A stretch of DNA of 64,000 bases, taken from the NCBI GenBank assembly GCA_934394815.1, contig CAKRRD010000006.1:8417-72416 (forward strand). Reading direction: 5' to 3'. The notes under the pieces are model-generated. The model was given only the letters and a program-made list of their open reading frames with translations. It was not told where the DNA came from and searched no databases. This document shows, piece by piece, positions 42,090 to 51,655 of the stretch (positions are counted from its first letter, which is position 1; each line of letters opens with the position of its first letter). Position numbers and translations under genes: made by a program. This DNA is from an uncultured Acetatifactor sp. GTDB lineage: Bacteria > Bacillota > Clostridia > Lachnospirales > Lachnospiraceae.

Positions 42090-43496
42090 ATGGACGGGAT
42101 GTTATCTCAAGACGAGATAAATGCCCTGCTGCAAGGCATGGATCTGTCGGATACCGCAGACAGCGGTACAGACACACCGGATGCAGAGCCGGAGAGCAGC
42201 ATGGTTGAAAATAATGACAGCAAACAGGGAACAGGCGCAAAGCCGGTGGAGCCAACCGATGAAATACTGACGGATGTGGAGAAAGATGCGATTGGTGAGG
42301 TGGCCAATATCAGCATGGGATCTTCCGCAACCACCCTGTATTCGCTGGTAAACCGTAAAGTAAATATTACGACCCCGGTAGTTACACTTGCTACCTGGAA
42401 ATCTTTGCTGGACACTTATGAAAAGCCCTGTGTATTTATCCAGATCAAGTACACACAGGGGTTGGACGGTACTAATATCTTGGTTCTGAAAGAACACGAT
42501 GTTAAGGTGATCACTGACCTTATGATGGGTGGCGACGGAACCAATACCGACGGAGAACTCGGAGAACTGCATCTGAGTGCGATCTCTGAGGCCATGAACC
42601 AGATGATGGGTTCTGCGGCTACCTCTCTTTCCACGCTGTTGCAGACAGTGATTGATATCAGCCCGCCCGAATCTTCCCTGTTCGACCTGACAGAGGTGAA
42701 GGACGGCAAGGAAATTTCTCCGTTTCTGGGAGGAACCTTTGTAAAAATAGCATTCCGTATGCAGATCGATGATCTGGTAGACAGCTCTATCATGCAGTTG
42801 TATCCCATCGATTTTGCACGTAAGCTGGTAGAGACATTTATTAATACGCAGATGGGAGGTCTGGGAGAAAGTACGAAAAGTGCTGCACCCCAGCCGGAGA
42901 ATACCACATCTGCACCCGCTGCATCTGCACCGCAGAGCAGTGCCGGCCAGATGAATGCCGGTGCCGGCAGTATGCCGCAGATGAACATGCAGCAGCCGGA
43001 TCCCATGGCTATGAACAACATGAACAACATGAATGGCATGAATCCGATGAACGGCATGGGCATGAATGGCATGAACCAGATGGGCAACATGGGCATGATG
43101 AACAACCAGATGGGCATGGGCATGAATGGCATGAACCAGATGGGCAGCATGGGCATGCCGCAGATGAATGGCATGGGCATGATGGGAATGCCCCAGCAGA
43201 ATGTCAATGTGCAGCCCGCGCAGTTCCAGAGCTTTTCCAACGACAACATGGGAGCCGGTGCGCAGGAAAATATCGGCCTGATCAAGGATGTACCCTTGGA
43301 AGTGACAGTAGAACTCGGAAGAACGACCAAATCCATTTCCGAGATTCTGGAATTCTCACCGGGTACGATTATCGAACTGGATCGTATTGCAGGAGAACCT
43401 ATTGACGTACTGGTCAATGGAAAGTTTGTTGCCAAGGGAGAAGTCGTTGTTATTGAAGAAAGCTTTGGCGTACGTATTACGGAAATTATAAAATAA
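42090..43496 (+). CDS. fliY: FliY: switch protein with CheC phosphatase and FliN domains
   Basis: 468 residues. FliY both builds the C-ring and removes phosphate from CheY-P. Residues 1-25 repeat the CheY-binding peptide (MLSQDEINALLQGMDL). Two CheC-type active-site helices are visible: DAIGEVANISMGSSATTL (about 66-83) and AISEAMNQMMGSAATSLSTL (about 164-183). A linker of about 100 residues (about 275-380) is first Ala/Pro/Ser-rich, then almost pure Met, Asn, Gly and Gln. The C-terminal FliN/SpoA domain (PLEVTVELGRTTKSISEILE) closes the protein. The linker is exceptional in length and make-up. Confidence 0.95.
   Translation: MDGMLSQDEINALLQGMDLSDTADSGTDTPDAEPESSMVENNDSKQGTGAKPVEPTDEILTDVEKDAIGEVANISMGSSATTLYSLVNRKVNITTPVVTLATWKSLLDTYEKPCVFIQIKYTQGLDGTNILVLKEHDVKVITDLMMGGDGTNTDGELGELHLSAISEAMNQMMGSAATSLSTLLQTVIDISPPESSLFDLTEVKDGKEISPFLGGTFVKIAFRMQIDDLVDSSIMQLYPIDFARKLVETFINTQMGGLGESTKSAAPQPENTTSAPAASAPQSSAGQMNAGAGSMPQMNMQQPDPMAMNNMNNMNGMNPMNGMGMNGMNQMGNMGMMNNQMGMGMNGMNQMGSMGMPQMNGMGMMGMPQQNVNVQPAQFQSFSNDNMGAGAQENIGLIKDVPLEVTVELGRTTKSISEILEFSPGTIIELDRIAGEPIDVLVNGKFVAKGEVVVIEESFGVRITEIIK
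43053..43158 (+). repeat. 45-base near-identical repeat in the FliY Met-rich linker
   Basis: A 45-base unit beginning GGCATGGGCATGAATGGC occurs at about 43053 and again 60 bases later, with one mismatch, inside a longer run of ATGGGC/ATGAAC codons (about 43000-43195). In frame. Confidence 0.85.
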
Positions 43497-43532
43497 AGCA
43501 GAGAATAGACCAAGCAAACGGAGGAAAATGAA

Positions 43533-43895
43533 ATGGCTAAGAATATTTTAATCTGTGATGATGCAGCATTCATGAGGATGATGATCAAGGATATCCTGAC
43601 CAAGAACGGTTATAATGTTGCCGGAGAAGCAGAGAACGGAATGAAGGCAGTAGAGAAGTTCAAAGAAGTAAATCCGGATCTGGTACTGATGGATATCACC
43701 ATGCCCGAGATGGATGGCATCCAGGCATTGAAAGAGATCAAGAAGCTGGACGGTGGCGCAAAAGTCATCATGTGTTCCGCAATGGGCCAGCAGGCAATGG
43801 TTATCGAATCCATTCAGGCCGGTGCCAAGGATTTCATTGTAAAACCTTTTCAGGCAGAGCGTGTTATAGAAGCAGTGAAAAAGGTAGTGGGTTAA
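43533..43895 (+). CDS. cheY: Chemotaxis response regulator CheY
   Basis: 120 residues, a single receiver domain. Phosphorylated by CheA, it binds FliM/FliY to change rotation. Key residues: Asp9/Asp10 (ILICDDAAFMR), phospho-acceptor Asp54 (VLMDITMPEMDG), Ser/Thr switch MCSAMGQQ and Lys in FIVKPF (about 104). GGAGG upstream. fliO overlaps its stop by one base. Confidence 0.96.
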   Translation: MAKNILICDDAAFMRMMIKDILTKNGYNVAGEAENGMKAVEKFKEVNPDLVLMDITMPEMDGIQALKEIKKLDGGAKVIMCSAMGQQAMVIESIQAGAKDFIVKPFQAERVIEAVKKVVG

Positions 43896-44260
43896 TGATC
43901 ATACTTACCGGAAAAGCAGACGGCTATGCCCAGTTCATTACCGTACTGTTCATTTTTGTGGCAGTACTGGCAGTGACCGCGCTGGTAACGAAATGGATTG
44001 CGGGGTACCAGAAGCAGCAGGGAATGGCCGGCAACATCGAGATAAGAGAAACGGTCCGGATTGCGAACAACAAATATATTCAACTGGTTCGGATCGGTGA
44101 AACTTATTATGCCATTGCAGTCTGCAAAGATACCGTGACGACGCTGGGAGAGATTCCTGCAGATCAGCTGAAGGAAAAGACAACATCGGAAAATGCTTCC
44201 GGCTTCCGGGAGCTATTGGAACGTGCGGCTAAGAAAGAGAATGAAGAGAAAGATCATTGA
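43895..44260 (+). CDS. fliO: Flagellar export gate protein FliO
   Basis: 121 residues from ATG 43895, coupled to the cheY stop (TAATG). A membrane helix at about 11-35 (FITVLFIFVAVLAVTALVTKW) is followed by a cytoplasmic FliO domain: IEIRETVRIANNKYIQLVRIGETYYAIAV. FliO helps FliP form the export-gate pentamer. The fliP start lies inside its end. A longer upstream frame exists within cheY but is not expected to be used. Confidence 0.88.
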   Translation: MIILTGKADGYAQFITVLFIFVAVLAVTALVTKWIAGYQKQQGMAGNIEIRETVRIANNKYIQLVRIGETYYAIAVCKDTVTTLGEIPADQLKEKTTSENASGFRELLERAAKKENEEKDH

Positions 44261-45116
44261 TTCAAGCAGAAAATTAAAGACAGTTATTTCTATGGTATGC
44301 CTGCTGGTCACGGTGGGCATATTGTGTATTTGTATGCCGGTAAAGGTACAGGCTTCGGAGCGTCATCTGACGGGAGACACGGAAGTGTCTACGGTGATCA
44401 ATCCGGCAGGTACCGCCACGACTCCCGAAGAAGTGGGAACCCTGAATACCGCCAACACTGTCAGTATTACCTATAATAACGGCAATGGACAGATCAACGG
44501 AGCGCTGCGTATTTTAATTACGCTGACACTGATCGGACTGGCACCGACCATTATTATCATGATGACTTCTTTTACAAGAATCATCATTGTATTGCATTTT
44601 ACCAGATCGGCGCTGAATACCCAGACGGCGCCGCCGAACCAGATCCTGATCGGACTGGCATTGATCCTGACCTTTTTTATCATGGAACCTACGATCACCA
44701 GAATCAACGAGGAAGCCATACAGCCTTTTGAAGAAGGTACCATAGACCAGAGCGAGGCACTGGAAAAGGGTATGGCACCTCTGCGGGAGTTCATGTATCC
44801 CCAGACGCAGATAAAGGACGTGGAACTGTTCATGGATATCGCGGGACAGGAGTGGGACGGAACTCTGGAAGATATTCCGAATTCAGTGCTGGTTCCCAGC
44901 TTTATGATCAGCGAACTGCGTACTGCATTCTGGATCGGCTTTACGATCTATATTCCTTTTATTGTAATCGATATGGTAGTGGCATCCACTCTGATGAGTA
45001 TGGGTATGATGATGCTGCCGCCCACCACGATTTCCATGCCCTTCAAGATTCTGCTGTTCGTACTGGCAGATGGCTGGGCTCTGATTATAGGGCAGCTCGT
45101 ACAGACATTCTATTAA
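44241..45116 (+). CDS. fliP: Flagellar export gate protein FliP
   Basis: 291 residues from ATG 44241, overlapping fliO by 20 bases. A basic N terminus and a hydrophobic stretch (VISMVCLLVTVGILCICM) give a signal sequence typical of FliP. The core motifs are intact: LRILITLTLIGLAPTIIIMMTSFTR, FTRSALNTQTAPPNQILIGL and FIVIDMVVASTLMSMGMMMLPP. FliP, FliQ and FliR form the helical export gate. Confidence 0.95.
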   Translation: MKRKIIDSSRKLKTVISMVCLLVTVGILCICMPVKVQASERHLTGDTEVSTVINPAGTATTPEEVGTLNTANTVSITYNNGNGQINGALRILITLTLIGLAPTIIIMMTSFTRIIIVLHFTRSALNTQTAPPNQILIGLALILTFFIMEPTITRINEEAIQPFEEGTIDQSEALEKGMAPLREFMYPQTQIKDVELFMDIAGQEWDGTLEDIPNSVLVPSFMISELRTAFWIGFTIYIPFIVIDMVVASTLMSMGMMMLPPTTISMPFKILLFVLADGWALIIGQLVQTFY

Positions 45117-45136
45117 TCGGGAGATGAGGTTTTGGT

Positions 45137-45409
45137 ATGACGATTGATGCAGTATCGGAAATGACGAATAATGCACTCTATGTGATCATAAAGGTATCGC
45201 TGCCTGTGCTGTTGGTGTCTCTGATCGTGGGACTTGTCATCAGTATTTTTCAGACGGTGACATCCATTCAGGAACAGACACTGACATTTGTTCCCAAGAT
45301 CATTGCCATCTTCCTGAGCCTTGTGCTTATCGGGCACTGGATGATGAATACAATGGTGGAATATACGGTGCAGCTGTGGTCCAGTTTTAGTCAGTATGTG
45401 CATAGGTGA
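45137..45409 (+). CDS. fliQ: Flagellar export gate protein FliQ
   Basis: 90 residues with two membrane helices. The family pattern is LPVLLVSLIVGLVISIFQTVTSIQEQTLTFVPKI. GAGATGAGG precedes the ATG and fliR follows after 11 bases. Confidence 0.95.
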   Translation: MTIDAVSEMTNNALYVIIKVSLPVLLVSLIVGLVISIFQTVTSIQEQTLTFVPKIIAIFLSLVLIGHWMMNTMVEYTVQLWSSFSQYVHR

Positions 45410-45420
45410 CGGGAAGAAAT

Positions 45421-46203
45421 ATGGTAGATCTTTCTTTTTCGATATATGATCTTGAATATTTTCTGCTGATATTCGTAAGAGTATCCTGCTTTGTATATAT
45501 AGCACCTTATTTTGGAATGAATGATACCCCTGCAAGAATCAGGATCGGTATCAGTTTCTTTACGGCTGTTTTACTGTACGGGACACTGACGCCTGTAGAG
45601 GCTGTTGTCTTTGATACGGTGATGGAATATGCGGTTATTGTTATGAAAGAGGCTATTGTGGGACTGCTGATCGGTTTTGGAGCCAATATCTGTATGGCAA
45701 TCGTGAATTTCGCAGGTGCTATTGCGGATATGGAGACCGGTCTGTCCATGGCAACATTGCTGGATCCCGCAACCAAGGAAACCACCAGCATTACCGGTGT
45801 ACTTTATCAGTATTCTTTTATGCTGATGCTGATCGCATCGGGAATGTACCGCTATCTGTTCGGAGCGCTGGCGGACAGCTTTTCGTTGATTCCGGTAAAC
45901 GGTGTGGTATTTCACGCAGATAGCCTGTTACAATCCATGATGGAATTTATGAGTGATTATATTCTGATCGGCTTTCGTATTGTATTGCCGATTTTTTGTG
46001 TGATATTACTTTTGAATGCCATCCTCGGAGTGCTGGCGAAGGTATCTCCGCAGTTGAACATGTTCGCGGTAGGTATTCAGCTGAAGGTACTGGCTGGTCT
46101 GACCGCAATGTTTCTTACCACCGGGATGCTGCCGGGAGCGGCAGATTTTGTCTATCAGGAAATGAAAAAAATGGTCGTGTCTTTTATCGGAGGTATGATG
46201 TGA
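45421..46203 (+). CDS. fliR: Flagellar export gate protein FliR
   Basis: 260 residues from ATG 45421 (GGGAAGA upstream); a GTG at 45406 overlaps the fliQ stop and is less likely. A polytopic membrane protein with the FliR signatures VRVSCFVYIAPYFGMNDTPARI, EAIVGLLIGFGANICMAIVNFAGAI and VSPQLNMFAVGIQLKVLAGL. flhB overlaps its stop by 4 bases. Confidence 0.95.
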   Translation: MVDLSFSIYDLEYFLLIFVRVSCFVYIAPYFGMNDTPARIRIGISFFTAVLLYGTLTPVEAVVFDTVMEYAVIVMKEAIVGLLIGFGANICMAIVNFAGAIADMETGLSMATLLDPATKETTSITGVLYQYSFMLMLIASGMYRYLFGALADSFSLIPVNGVVFHADSLLQSMMEFMSDYILIGFRIVLPIFCVILLLNAILGVLAKVSPQLNMFAVGIQLKVLAGLTAMFLTTGMLPGAADFVYQEMKKMVVSFIGGMM

Positions 46204-47312
46204 TCCTGGAATATAATCTGCAATTCTTCGCCGCGGAAGGAATGGGTGGCGAGAAGACAGAGCCCGCTACCGAGAAAAAGTTAACGGATGCCAGAAAAGA
46301 AGGCCAGGTTGCCAAGAGCCGGGAAATTGCCAACGGGTTGGGGCTTCTTACCGTGTTTCTGGTGTTGAAGATCTGGGTTGGAAATATGGGGTATCAGTTT
46401 ATGAACGTGTTTCGCGTTATTTACGGTATGATCCCCGACATTGTAACGTTCTGGCAGGGCGATATGCCACAGCAGGATACGGCAATCGTGTTCCGGCAGA
46501 TGCTTTTGCAGGCGGTCATCATTATGGCACCACTTCTGCTGCTGGGACTGCTGGTGGCTTTTCTGAGTAATATAGTGCAGGTGGGATGGAAGCCTACGGG
46601 GAAACCATTGCAGCCTAAATTTTCCAAGCTGAATCCGCTTTCGGGATTCAAGAGAATTTTTTCTGCCAATGCATTGGTAGAGCTGATCAAGTCCATTCTT
46701 AAGATTGGATTGATCACTTATATATGTTATAATTATTTGAAAAAAAAGTGGCCGTTGTTGTATACTTTGTATGACATGGATCTGATGCAGGCCATCGCCC
46801 TGATCGGAGAGACGGTGACGGATCTGGGCATCCGGGTCTCCCTGATCTATATGATCATTGCTGCGGCGGATTATATCTATCAGAAGTACAAGTTCGCCAA
46901 GGACATGCGAATGACCAAGCAGGAGATCAAGGAAGAGTTTAAACAGCAGGAAGGTGATCCCCAGATCAAGAGCCGTATCCGTCAGAAAATGCAGGAAGCA
47001 TCCAGACGGAGAATGATGCAGAACCTTCCACAGGCGGACGTGGTCATTACGAACCCCACCCATTATGCAGTGGCAATCAAATACGATCCGGAGGTGGCGG
47101 ATGCCCCCATCGTGATCGCAAAAGGGGAAGACTATCTGGCGGCGAAGATCAAGGAGATCGCCAGAGAGCATCAGATTGAAATTGTAGAGAACAAACCGCT
47201 TGCCAGAATGCTGTATGCAAATGTGGATGTGGGACAGGCCGTGCCGCCGGAACTCTATCAGGCGGTGGCGGAAGTCCTGGCATTTGTATACCATCTGCAG
47301 GGTAAAGTATAG
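46200..47312 (+). CDS. flhB: Flagellar export switch protein FlhB
   Basis: 370 residues from a GTG at 46200, which shares GTGA with the fliR stop and has GGAGGT 5 bases upstream; the frame extends further back inside fliR but that part has no family match. FlhB has four membrane helices and a cytoplasmic domain that cuts itself at NPTH (in VVITNPTHYAVAIKYDP, Asn about 284), which changes export from hook to filament proteins. GGEKTEPATEKKLTDARKEGQ is the conserved start. Confidence 0.95.
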   Translation: MILEYNLQFFAAEGMGGEKTEPATEKKLTDARKEGQVAKSREIANGLGLLTVFLVLKIWVGNMGYQFMNVFRVIYGMIPDIVTFWQGDMPQQDTAIVFRQMLLQAVIIMAPLLLLGLLVAFLSNIVQVGWKPTGKPLQPKFSKLNPLSGFKRIFSANALVELIKSILKIGLITYICYNYLKKKWPLLYTLYDMDLMQAIALIGETVTDLGIRVSLIYMIIAAADYIYQKYKFAKDMRMTKQEIKEEFKQQEGDPQIKSRIRQKMQEASRRRMMQNLPQADVVITNPTHYAVAIKYDPEVADAPIVIAKGEDYLAAKIKEIAREHQIEIVENKPLARMLYANVDVGQAVPPELYQAVAEVLAFVYHLQGKV

Positions 47313-47384
47313 ACGCAGGCAATAGAGAGATAACAGATAGAAAATGTTAAAAGTACGTAAAGAGAGAAAGGAGGCAGGGCACAG

Positions 47385-49424
47385 ATGAAAATGAAAAAAG
47401 CGGATGTAGGAGTAGCAATCTATATCATGGCTGCCATTATCATGTTTATCGTGCCGATCCCTTCCTGGTTACTGGATGTTTTGTTAGCCATCAATATATC
47501 CGTGGCACTGACGATTTTGTTTGCAACAATGTTCAGCAAGGAAGTACTGGATATGTCCTTCTTCCCCACAATGCTGCTGTTCACCACAATCTTCAGAATC
47601 TCACTGAACACTTCCTCCACCCGTCTGATCTTAAGAGACGGTAATGCGGGTAATGTCGTGGAAACTTTCGGTGAATTCGTAGGCGGCGGTGATCTGATCA
47701 TTGGTGTCATCATCTTCATTATTCTGATCCTGATCCAGTTTATGGTCATCAACAAAGGTTCCGAGCGTGTATCCGAAGTAACTGCAAGATTTACTCTGGA
47801 TGCCATGCCCGGTAAACAGATGGCTATCGATGCGGATCTGAACACCGGAGCCATCACGGATGCGGAAGCGAAGAAGAGAAGAGAAAAGATTCAGGAAGAA
47901 GCAAGCTTTTTCGGCTCTATGGATGGTGCCGTGAAATATGTAAAAGGAGATGCGGTGGCGGGCCTTCTCATTACCACCATTAATATCGTAGGTGGTATTA
48001 TCATGGGAATGACCAGACAGGGCATGGACATTACCACAGCCCTGAACAAATATGCGATCCTGACCATCGGCGACGGTCTGGTAAGCCAGATTCCTTCTCT
48101 GCTGATTTCTCTCTCCACCGGTATTTTGGTGACCAAAGGAAGCAAGGACGCGGATTTCGGTACGACGCTGGTAAGCCAGCTGTTCGGTGTGCCGAAGGCA
48201 CTGTATCTGGTAGGTGCCATGCTTGCAATTCTGGGATTCGTGACAGAATTGAACACGATCCTGTTTGTAGGACTGGGATTGGTATTTATCATTGTAGCGA
48301 GAAATATTGAGGGTACCATTGAGACAGCCAGGATCGAGCAGGAGGTCGACAGCGAGGAGGCCGCCGCGGAAGAGATCCGGCAGCCGGAGAATGTCAACAG
48401 CCTGTTACAGGTGGATCCCATTGAACTGGAATTCGGTTATGGTATCATTCCTCTGGCGGATGTGAACCAGGGCGGCGATCTGCTGGACCGTGTCGTAATG
48501 ATCCGAAGACAGATCGCACTGGAACTTGGTACGGTGGTGCCTATTATCCGTCTGCGGGATAATATCCAGTTGAATCCGAACCAGTATATTATCAAGATCA
48601 AAGGCATTCAGGTCAGTGAAGGAGAGATCCTCTTCGATCACTATATGGCAATGAATCCCGGCTATGTGGAAGAGGAGATCACGGGTATTCCTACGTTCGA
48701 GCCTTCCTTCCATCTGCCGGCGATCTGGATTACGGAAGGCCAGAGAGAACGGGCGGAAAGTCTGGGCTACACGGTTGTAGATCCTCCTTCCATTATTGCC
48801 ACGCATCTGACTGAGATCATACGTCAGCACATCGCAGAACTGCTGACCAGACAGGATGTACAGAATCTTATCAACAATGTCAAGGAGAATAATCCTTCTC
48901 TGGTGGAGGAACTGGTACCCAAGCTGCTTGGACTGGGTGAAATCCAGAAAGTATTGCAGAATCTGCTGCGGGAGGGAATTTCCATCCGTGATCTTTTGAC
49001 GATTCTGGAGACTTTGGCAGACTATGCACCCACCACCCGGGATACGGATATCCTGACAGAGTATGTACGGCAGAGCTTAAAGAGAGCTATCTCAACGAAA
49101 TATTTCCCGTCCCATGAGACCACCAGTGTTCTGACACTGGATCCCAAGAACGAACAGGAGATCATGGGAAGTGTGAAGCAGACGGAGACGGGAGCGTTCT
49201 TAAATCTGGATCCCGCCAGAAGCAAGGCTATTCTGAATGCACTGGGAGAAGAGATCAAAAAACTGGAGAATATGGGAAAGACCCCCATTATTATGACGTC
49301 TCCGATCGTCAGAATGTACTTCAAACGGCTGACGGAAGATTACTATCCGGATCTGGTGGTGGTATCTTACAACGAAGTGGAATCCAATGTGGAATTACAG
49401 TCTGTGGGAATGGTCACAGCTTAA
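47385..49424 (+). CDS. flhA: Flagellar export gate protein FlhA
   Basis: 679 residues. The N-terminal half has about eight membrane helices and the conserved FHIPEP-type region (TRFTLDAMPGKQMAIDADLN in the form EVTARFTLDAMPGKQ, with LNTGAITDAEAKKRR). The C-terminal cytoplasmic domain (from about 330) forms the nonameric ring that receives substrates: EFGYGIIPLADVNQGGDLLDR and HLTEIIRQHIAELLTRQDV. AAGGAGG upstream. Confidence 0.97.
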   Translation: MKMKKADVGVAIYIMAAIIMFIVPIPSWLLDVLLAINISVALTILFATMFSKEVLDMSFFPTMLLFTTIFRISLNTSSTRLILRDGNAGNVVETFGEFVGGGDLIIGVIIFIILILIQFMVINKGSERVSEVTARFTLDAMPGKQMAIDADLNTGAITDAEAKKRREKIQEEASFFGSMDGAVKYVKGDAVAGLLITTINIVGGIIMGMTRQGMDITTALNKYAILTIGDGLVSQIPSLLISLSTGILVTKGSKDADFGTTLVSQLFGVPKALYLVGAMLAILGFVTELNTILFVGLGLVFIIVARNIEGTIETARIEQEVDSEEAAAEEIRQPENVNSLLQVDPIELEFGYGIIPLADVNQGGDLLDRVVMIRRQIALELGTVVPIIRLRDNIQLNPNQYIIKIKGIQVSEGEILFDHYMAMNPGYVEEEITGIPTFEPSFHLPAIWITEGQRERAESLGYTVVDPPSIIATHLTEIIRQHIAELLTRQDVQNLINNVKENNPSLVEELVPKLLGLGEIQKVLQNLLREGISIRDLLTILETLADYAPTTRDTDILTEYVRQSLKRAISTKYFPSHETTSVLTLDPKNEQEIMGSVKQTETGAFLNLDPARSKAILNALGEEIKKLENMGKTPIIMTSPIVRMYFKRLTEDYYPDLVVVSYNEVESNVELQSVGMVTA

Positions 49425-49478
49425 CTACCGAACTTAAGTACCTAAGCGAATTGAATCGACACAGGAATGGGGAGCAGT

Positions 49479-50711
49479 ATGATAATTAAGAAATTTACCG
49501 GCAAAACAGAAGAGGAAGCTGTGGAAGCTGCCAGAAAAGAATTGGGAACCGGACTGGTGATCATGAATGTTCGTGAAATAAAAAGAAAAGGACTGTTTTC
49601 CCTCCTTTTCCCCAGACAGATTGAGGTAACAGCTGCTCTGGAAGATGAGTCGTCCTTAAAATCCGCGGGAAACAATATCCGGCGGGCGGAAGGTATGGAG
49701 ACCGGCATAACGAAGACGGTATCTGTAAATAACAATACGGAAAATATAGAAAAGAAACTGGACAGCCTGCAAATGCTCCTGGAGAGCCAGCTGAACAGCA
49801 GACGGACACCGGCCGACAGGGAAAAGCTGACGGAGGGTTCCGAAGAACTGCAGAATGCCGGGACAGAGCAGAACAGTGATAAACAGGAACAGAAGGAGGA
49901 AGAACAGAGTTCGGAGCAGGATAAGTTCATCCGGCTGCTATATAATAAAATGCTGGATAATGAAATGGACGAAAAGTATGTAAACGACATACTGGAAGAT
50001 GCATCCAAAACGAAGAAAACAGATCTTCCTTTTGATTATCTGCTGGCAAATATTTATCAGAAAATGGTACTGAAATTAGGCAGATCCGAAGGGATTACTC
50101 CCTCGGAGGACGGACCGAGGCTGGTGTGGTTCATAGGACCTACCGGTGTGGGCAAGACGACGACCATCGCGAAGCTGGCCGGGAAATATTGCGTGGAAGA
50201 CAAAAAGAAGGTGGCACTTCTTACGGCGGACACCTACCGCATTGCGGCAGCGGAACAGCTGCGGACCTACGCCAATATTCTGGAGACTCCTTTCCGGGTC
50301 ATTTATACACCGGAGGAATTGCAGACGGCCGTGGACGACTATTGGGACTGTGATTACATTTTTATTGATACTGCGGGAAGATCCCACCAGAATGCGGACC
50401 AGCTGGAGAAGATGAAGGAGATGGTGGCCGGACTGAAACGGCCAGAGGACTATCAGGTATTTCTGGTATTAAGTGCTACCACGAAATACAGAGATCTTCA
50501 GAGGATTGCAGACTGCTATGGTAAAATCGCAAAGTTTGAACTGATTTTTACCAAACTCGATGAGACAGAGGCAGTGGGAAACCTGCTGAATATGAAGCTC
50601 TATACAGATGCCCCGATCGCTTATGTGACCTGTGGGCAGAATGTTCCGGACGATATGGAAATGTTCAATCCGCAGAAGACGGTAAAACAGATCCTTGGAG
50701 GAAAGGAATAA
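49479..50711 (+). CDS. flhF: Flagellar SRP-like GTPase FlhF
   Basis: 410 residues from ATG 49479 (GGGGAG upstream; an ATG four codons earlier is also possible). FlhF sets the place and number of flagella. Acidic, low-similarity B domain (about 70-150), then the N and G domains of an SRP GTPase: GPTGVGKTTTIAKLAGKY (about 220), LLTADTYRIAAAEQLRTYA, FIDTAGRSHQN and FTKLDETEAVGN. All nucleotide motifs are intact. flhG follows. Confidence 0.94.
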   Translation: MIIKKFTGKTEEEAVEAARKELGTGLVIMNVREIKRKGLFSLLFPRQIEVTAALEDESSLKSAGNNIRRAEGMETGITKTVSVNNNTENIEKKLDSLQMLLESQLNSRRTPADREKLTEGSEELQNAGTEQNSDKQEQKEEEQSSEQDKFIRLLYNKMLDNEMDEKYVNDILEDASKTKKTDLPFDYLLANIYQKMVLKLGRSEGITPSEDGPRLVWFIGPTGVGKTTTIAKLAGKYCVEDKKKVALLTADTYRIAAAEQLRTYANILETPFRVIYTPEELQTAVDDYWDCDYIFIDTAGRSHQNADQLEKMKEMVAGLKRPEDYQVFLVLSATTKYRDLQRIADCYGKIAKFELIFTKLDETEAVGNLLNMKLYTDAPIAYVTCGQNVPDDMEMFNPQKTVKQILGGKE

Positions 50712-50736
50712 AGATTTGACAGAAAGGCGCGGAACA

Positions 50737-51639
50737 ATGGATCAGGCGGAACAGCTGAGGATTATTAAAGCGAATAACCAAATAAGACCTACTGCGAGAG
50801 TCATTACCGTTACCTCCGGCAAGGGCGGCGTGGGGAAATCCAACATGTCCATCAATCTGGCAGTTCAATTTCGTAAAATGGGAAAACGGGTGATCATTCT
50901 GGATGCGGATTTCGGCCTTGCGAACATTGAGATCATGTTCGGAGCCATACCGAAACACAATCTGTGTGATCTGGTCTATGAGGGGAAGAGCATCCGTGAT
51001 ATCATTACCTGGGGACCTATGGAAGTGGGATTTATCTCCGGTGGATCGGGAATCGCGGGAATGTCGAATCTCGGAAAGGATGCCCTTACCTGTATTATAC
51101 AGAATCTGGCGGAACTGGATGCCCTGACGGATATTATTATTGTGGACACCGGTGCGGGAATCTCCGACAGTGTGCTGGAATTTCTGGTGGCCAGCGGGGA
51201 GGTGCTGCTGGTAACGACACCGGAGCCAACGTCCATTACGGATTCTTATTCCCTGTTGAAGGCGTTGTACAGACATCCCAGATTCCAGGAGGACTTCACA
51301 AAAGTAATGATGGTGGCCAACCGGGCAGGCAATGTGAAGGAAGGTCAGGTACTGTTCGACAAGCTGAATGCGGTGGTAACCAGATACCTGAAGATTCCCA
51401 TGACTTATCTGGGCTGTGTTCCCCAGGACCCTCAGGTGATGCAGGCAGTGATGCAGCAGGTACCGGTATCCATACAGAATCCCGGTGCCAGGGCCAGTCA
51501 GGCATACCAGAGGATTGCAGAGAGAATGTGTGAAAAAGAGGGCGATGCGGCACAGGAACAGCAGCCCCGGCGTGGCATGGCGGCATTTTTCTCCCACATT
51601 ATCGGTACGAGAAACGGAGCCACCAAACAATCCAGATAA
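50737..51639 (+). CDS. flhG: MinD-like ATPase FlhG (YlxH/FleN)
   Basis: 300 residues from ATG 50737. FlhG activates the FlhF GTPase and limits flagellar number. Deviant Walker A TSGKGGVGKSNMS (about 21-33), LDADFGLANIEIMFG and IIVDTGAGISDSVLEF are clear. The C-terminal part is shorter than in MinD, with a tail QQPRRGMAAFFSHIIGTRNG that may form a membrane-binding helix. A TTG at 50716 preceded by GGAAAGGA is an equally possible start, giving 7 more residues. Confidence 0.9.
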   Translation: MDQAEQLRIIKANNQIRPTARVITVTSGKGGVGKSNMSINLAVQFRKMGKRVIILDADFGLANIEIMFGAIPKHNLCDLVYEGKSIRDIITWGPMEVGFISGGSGIAGMSNLGKDALTCIIQNLAELDALTDIIIVDTGAGISDSVLEFLVASGEVLLVTTPEPTSITDSYSLLKALYRHPRFQEDFTKVMMVANRAGNVKEGQVLFDKLNAVVTRYLKIPMTYLGCVPQDPQVMQAVMQQVPVSIQNPGARASQAYQRIAERMCEKEGDAAQEQQPRRGMAAFFSHIIGTRNGATKQSR

Positions 51640-51655
51640 GAGAGGTACGAGCATT

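Noticed and set aside
42948..43200. The Met-rich repeats as a CRISPR-like or microsatellite non-coding array
   Set aside because: The repeats are in frame within fliY, with no spacers of CRISPR type.
42416..43603. A 395-codon minus-strand frame opposite fliY, rich in Met, Pro and Ile
   Set aside because: Its composition is the mirror of the ATG/GGC-rich FliY linker; no start signals or homology.
43772..43894. An N-terminal extension of fliO reading through the end of cheY
   Set aside because: The extension lies in another frame of cheY and has no family match; the ATG at 43895 coupled to the cheY stop fits.
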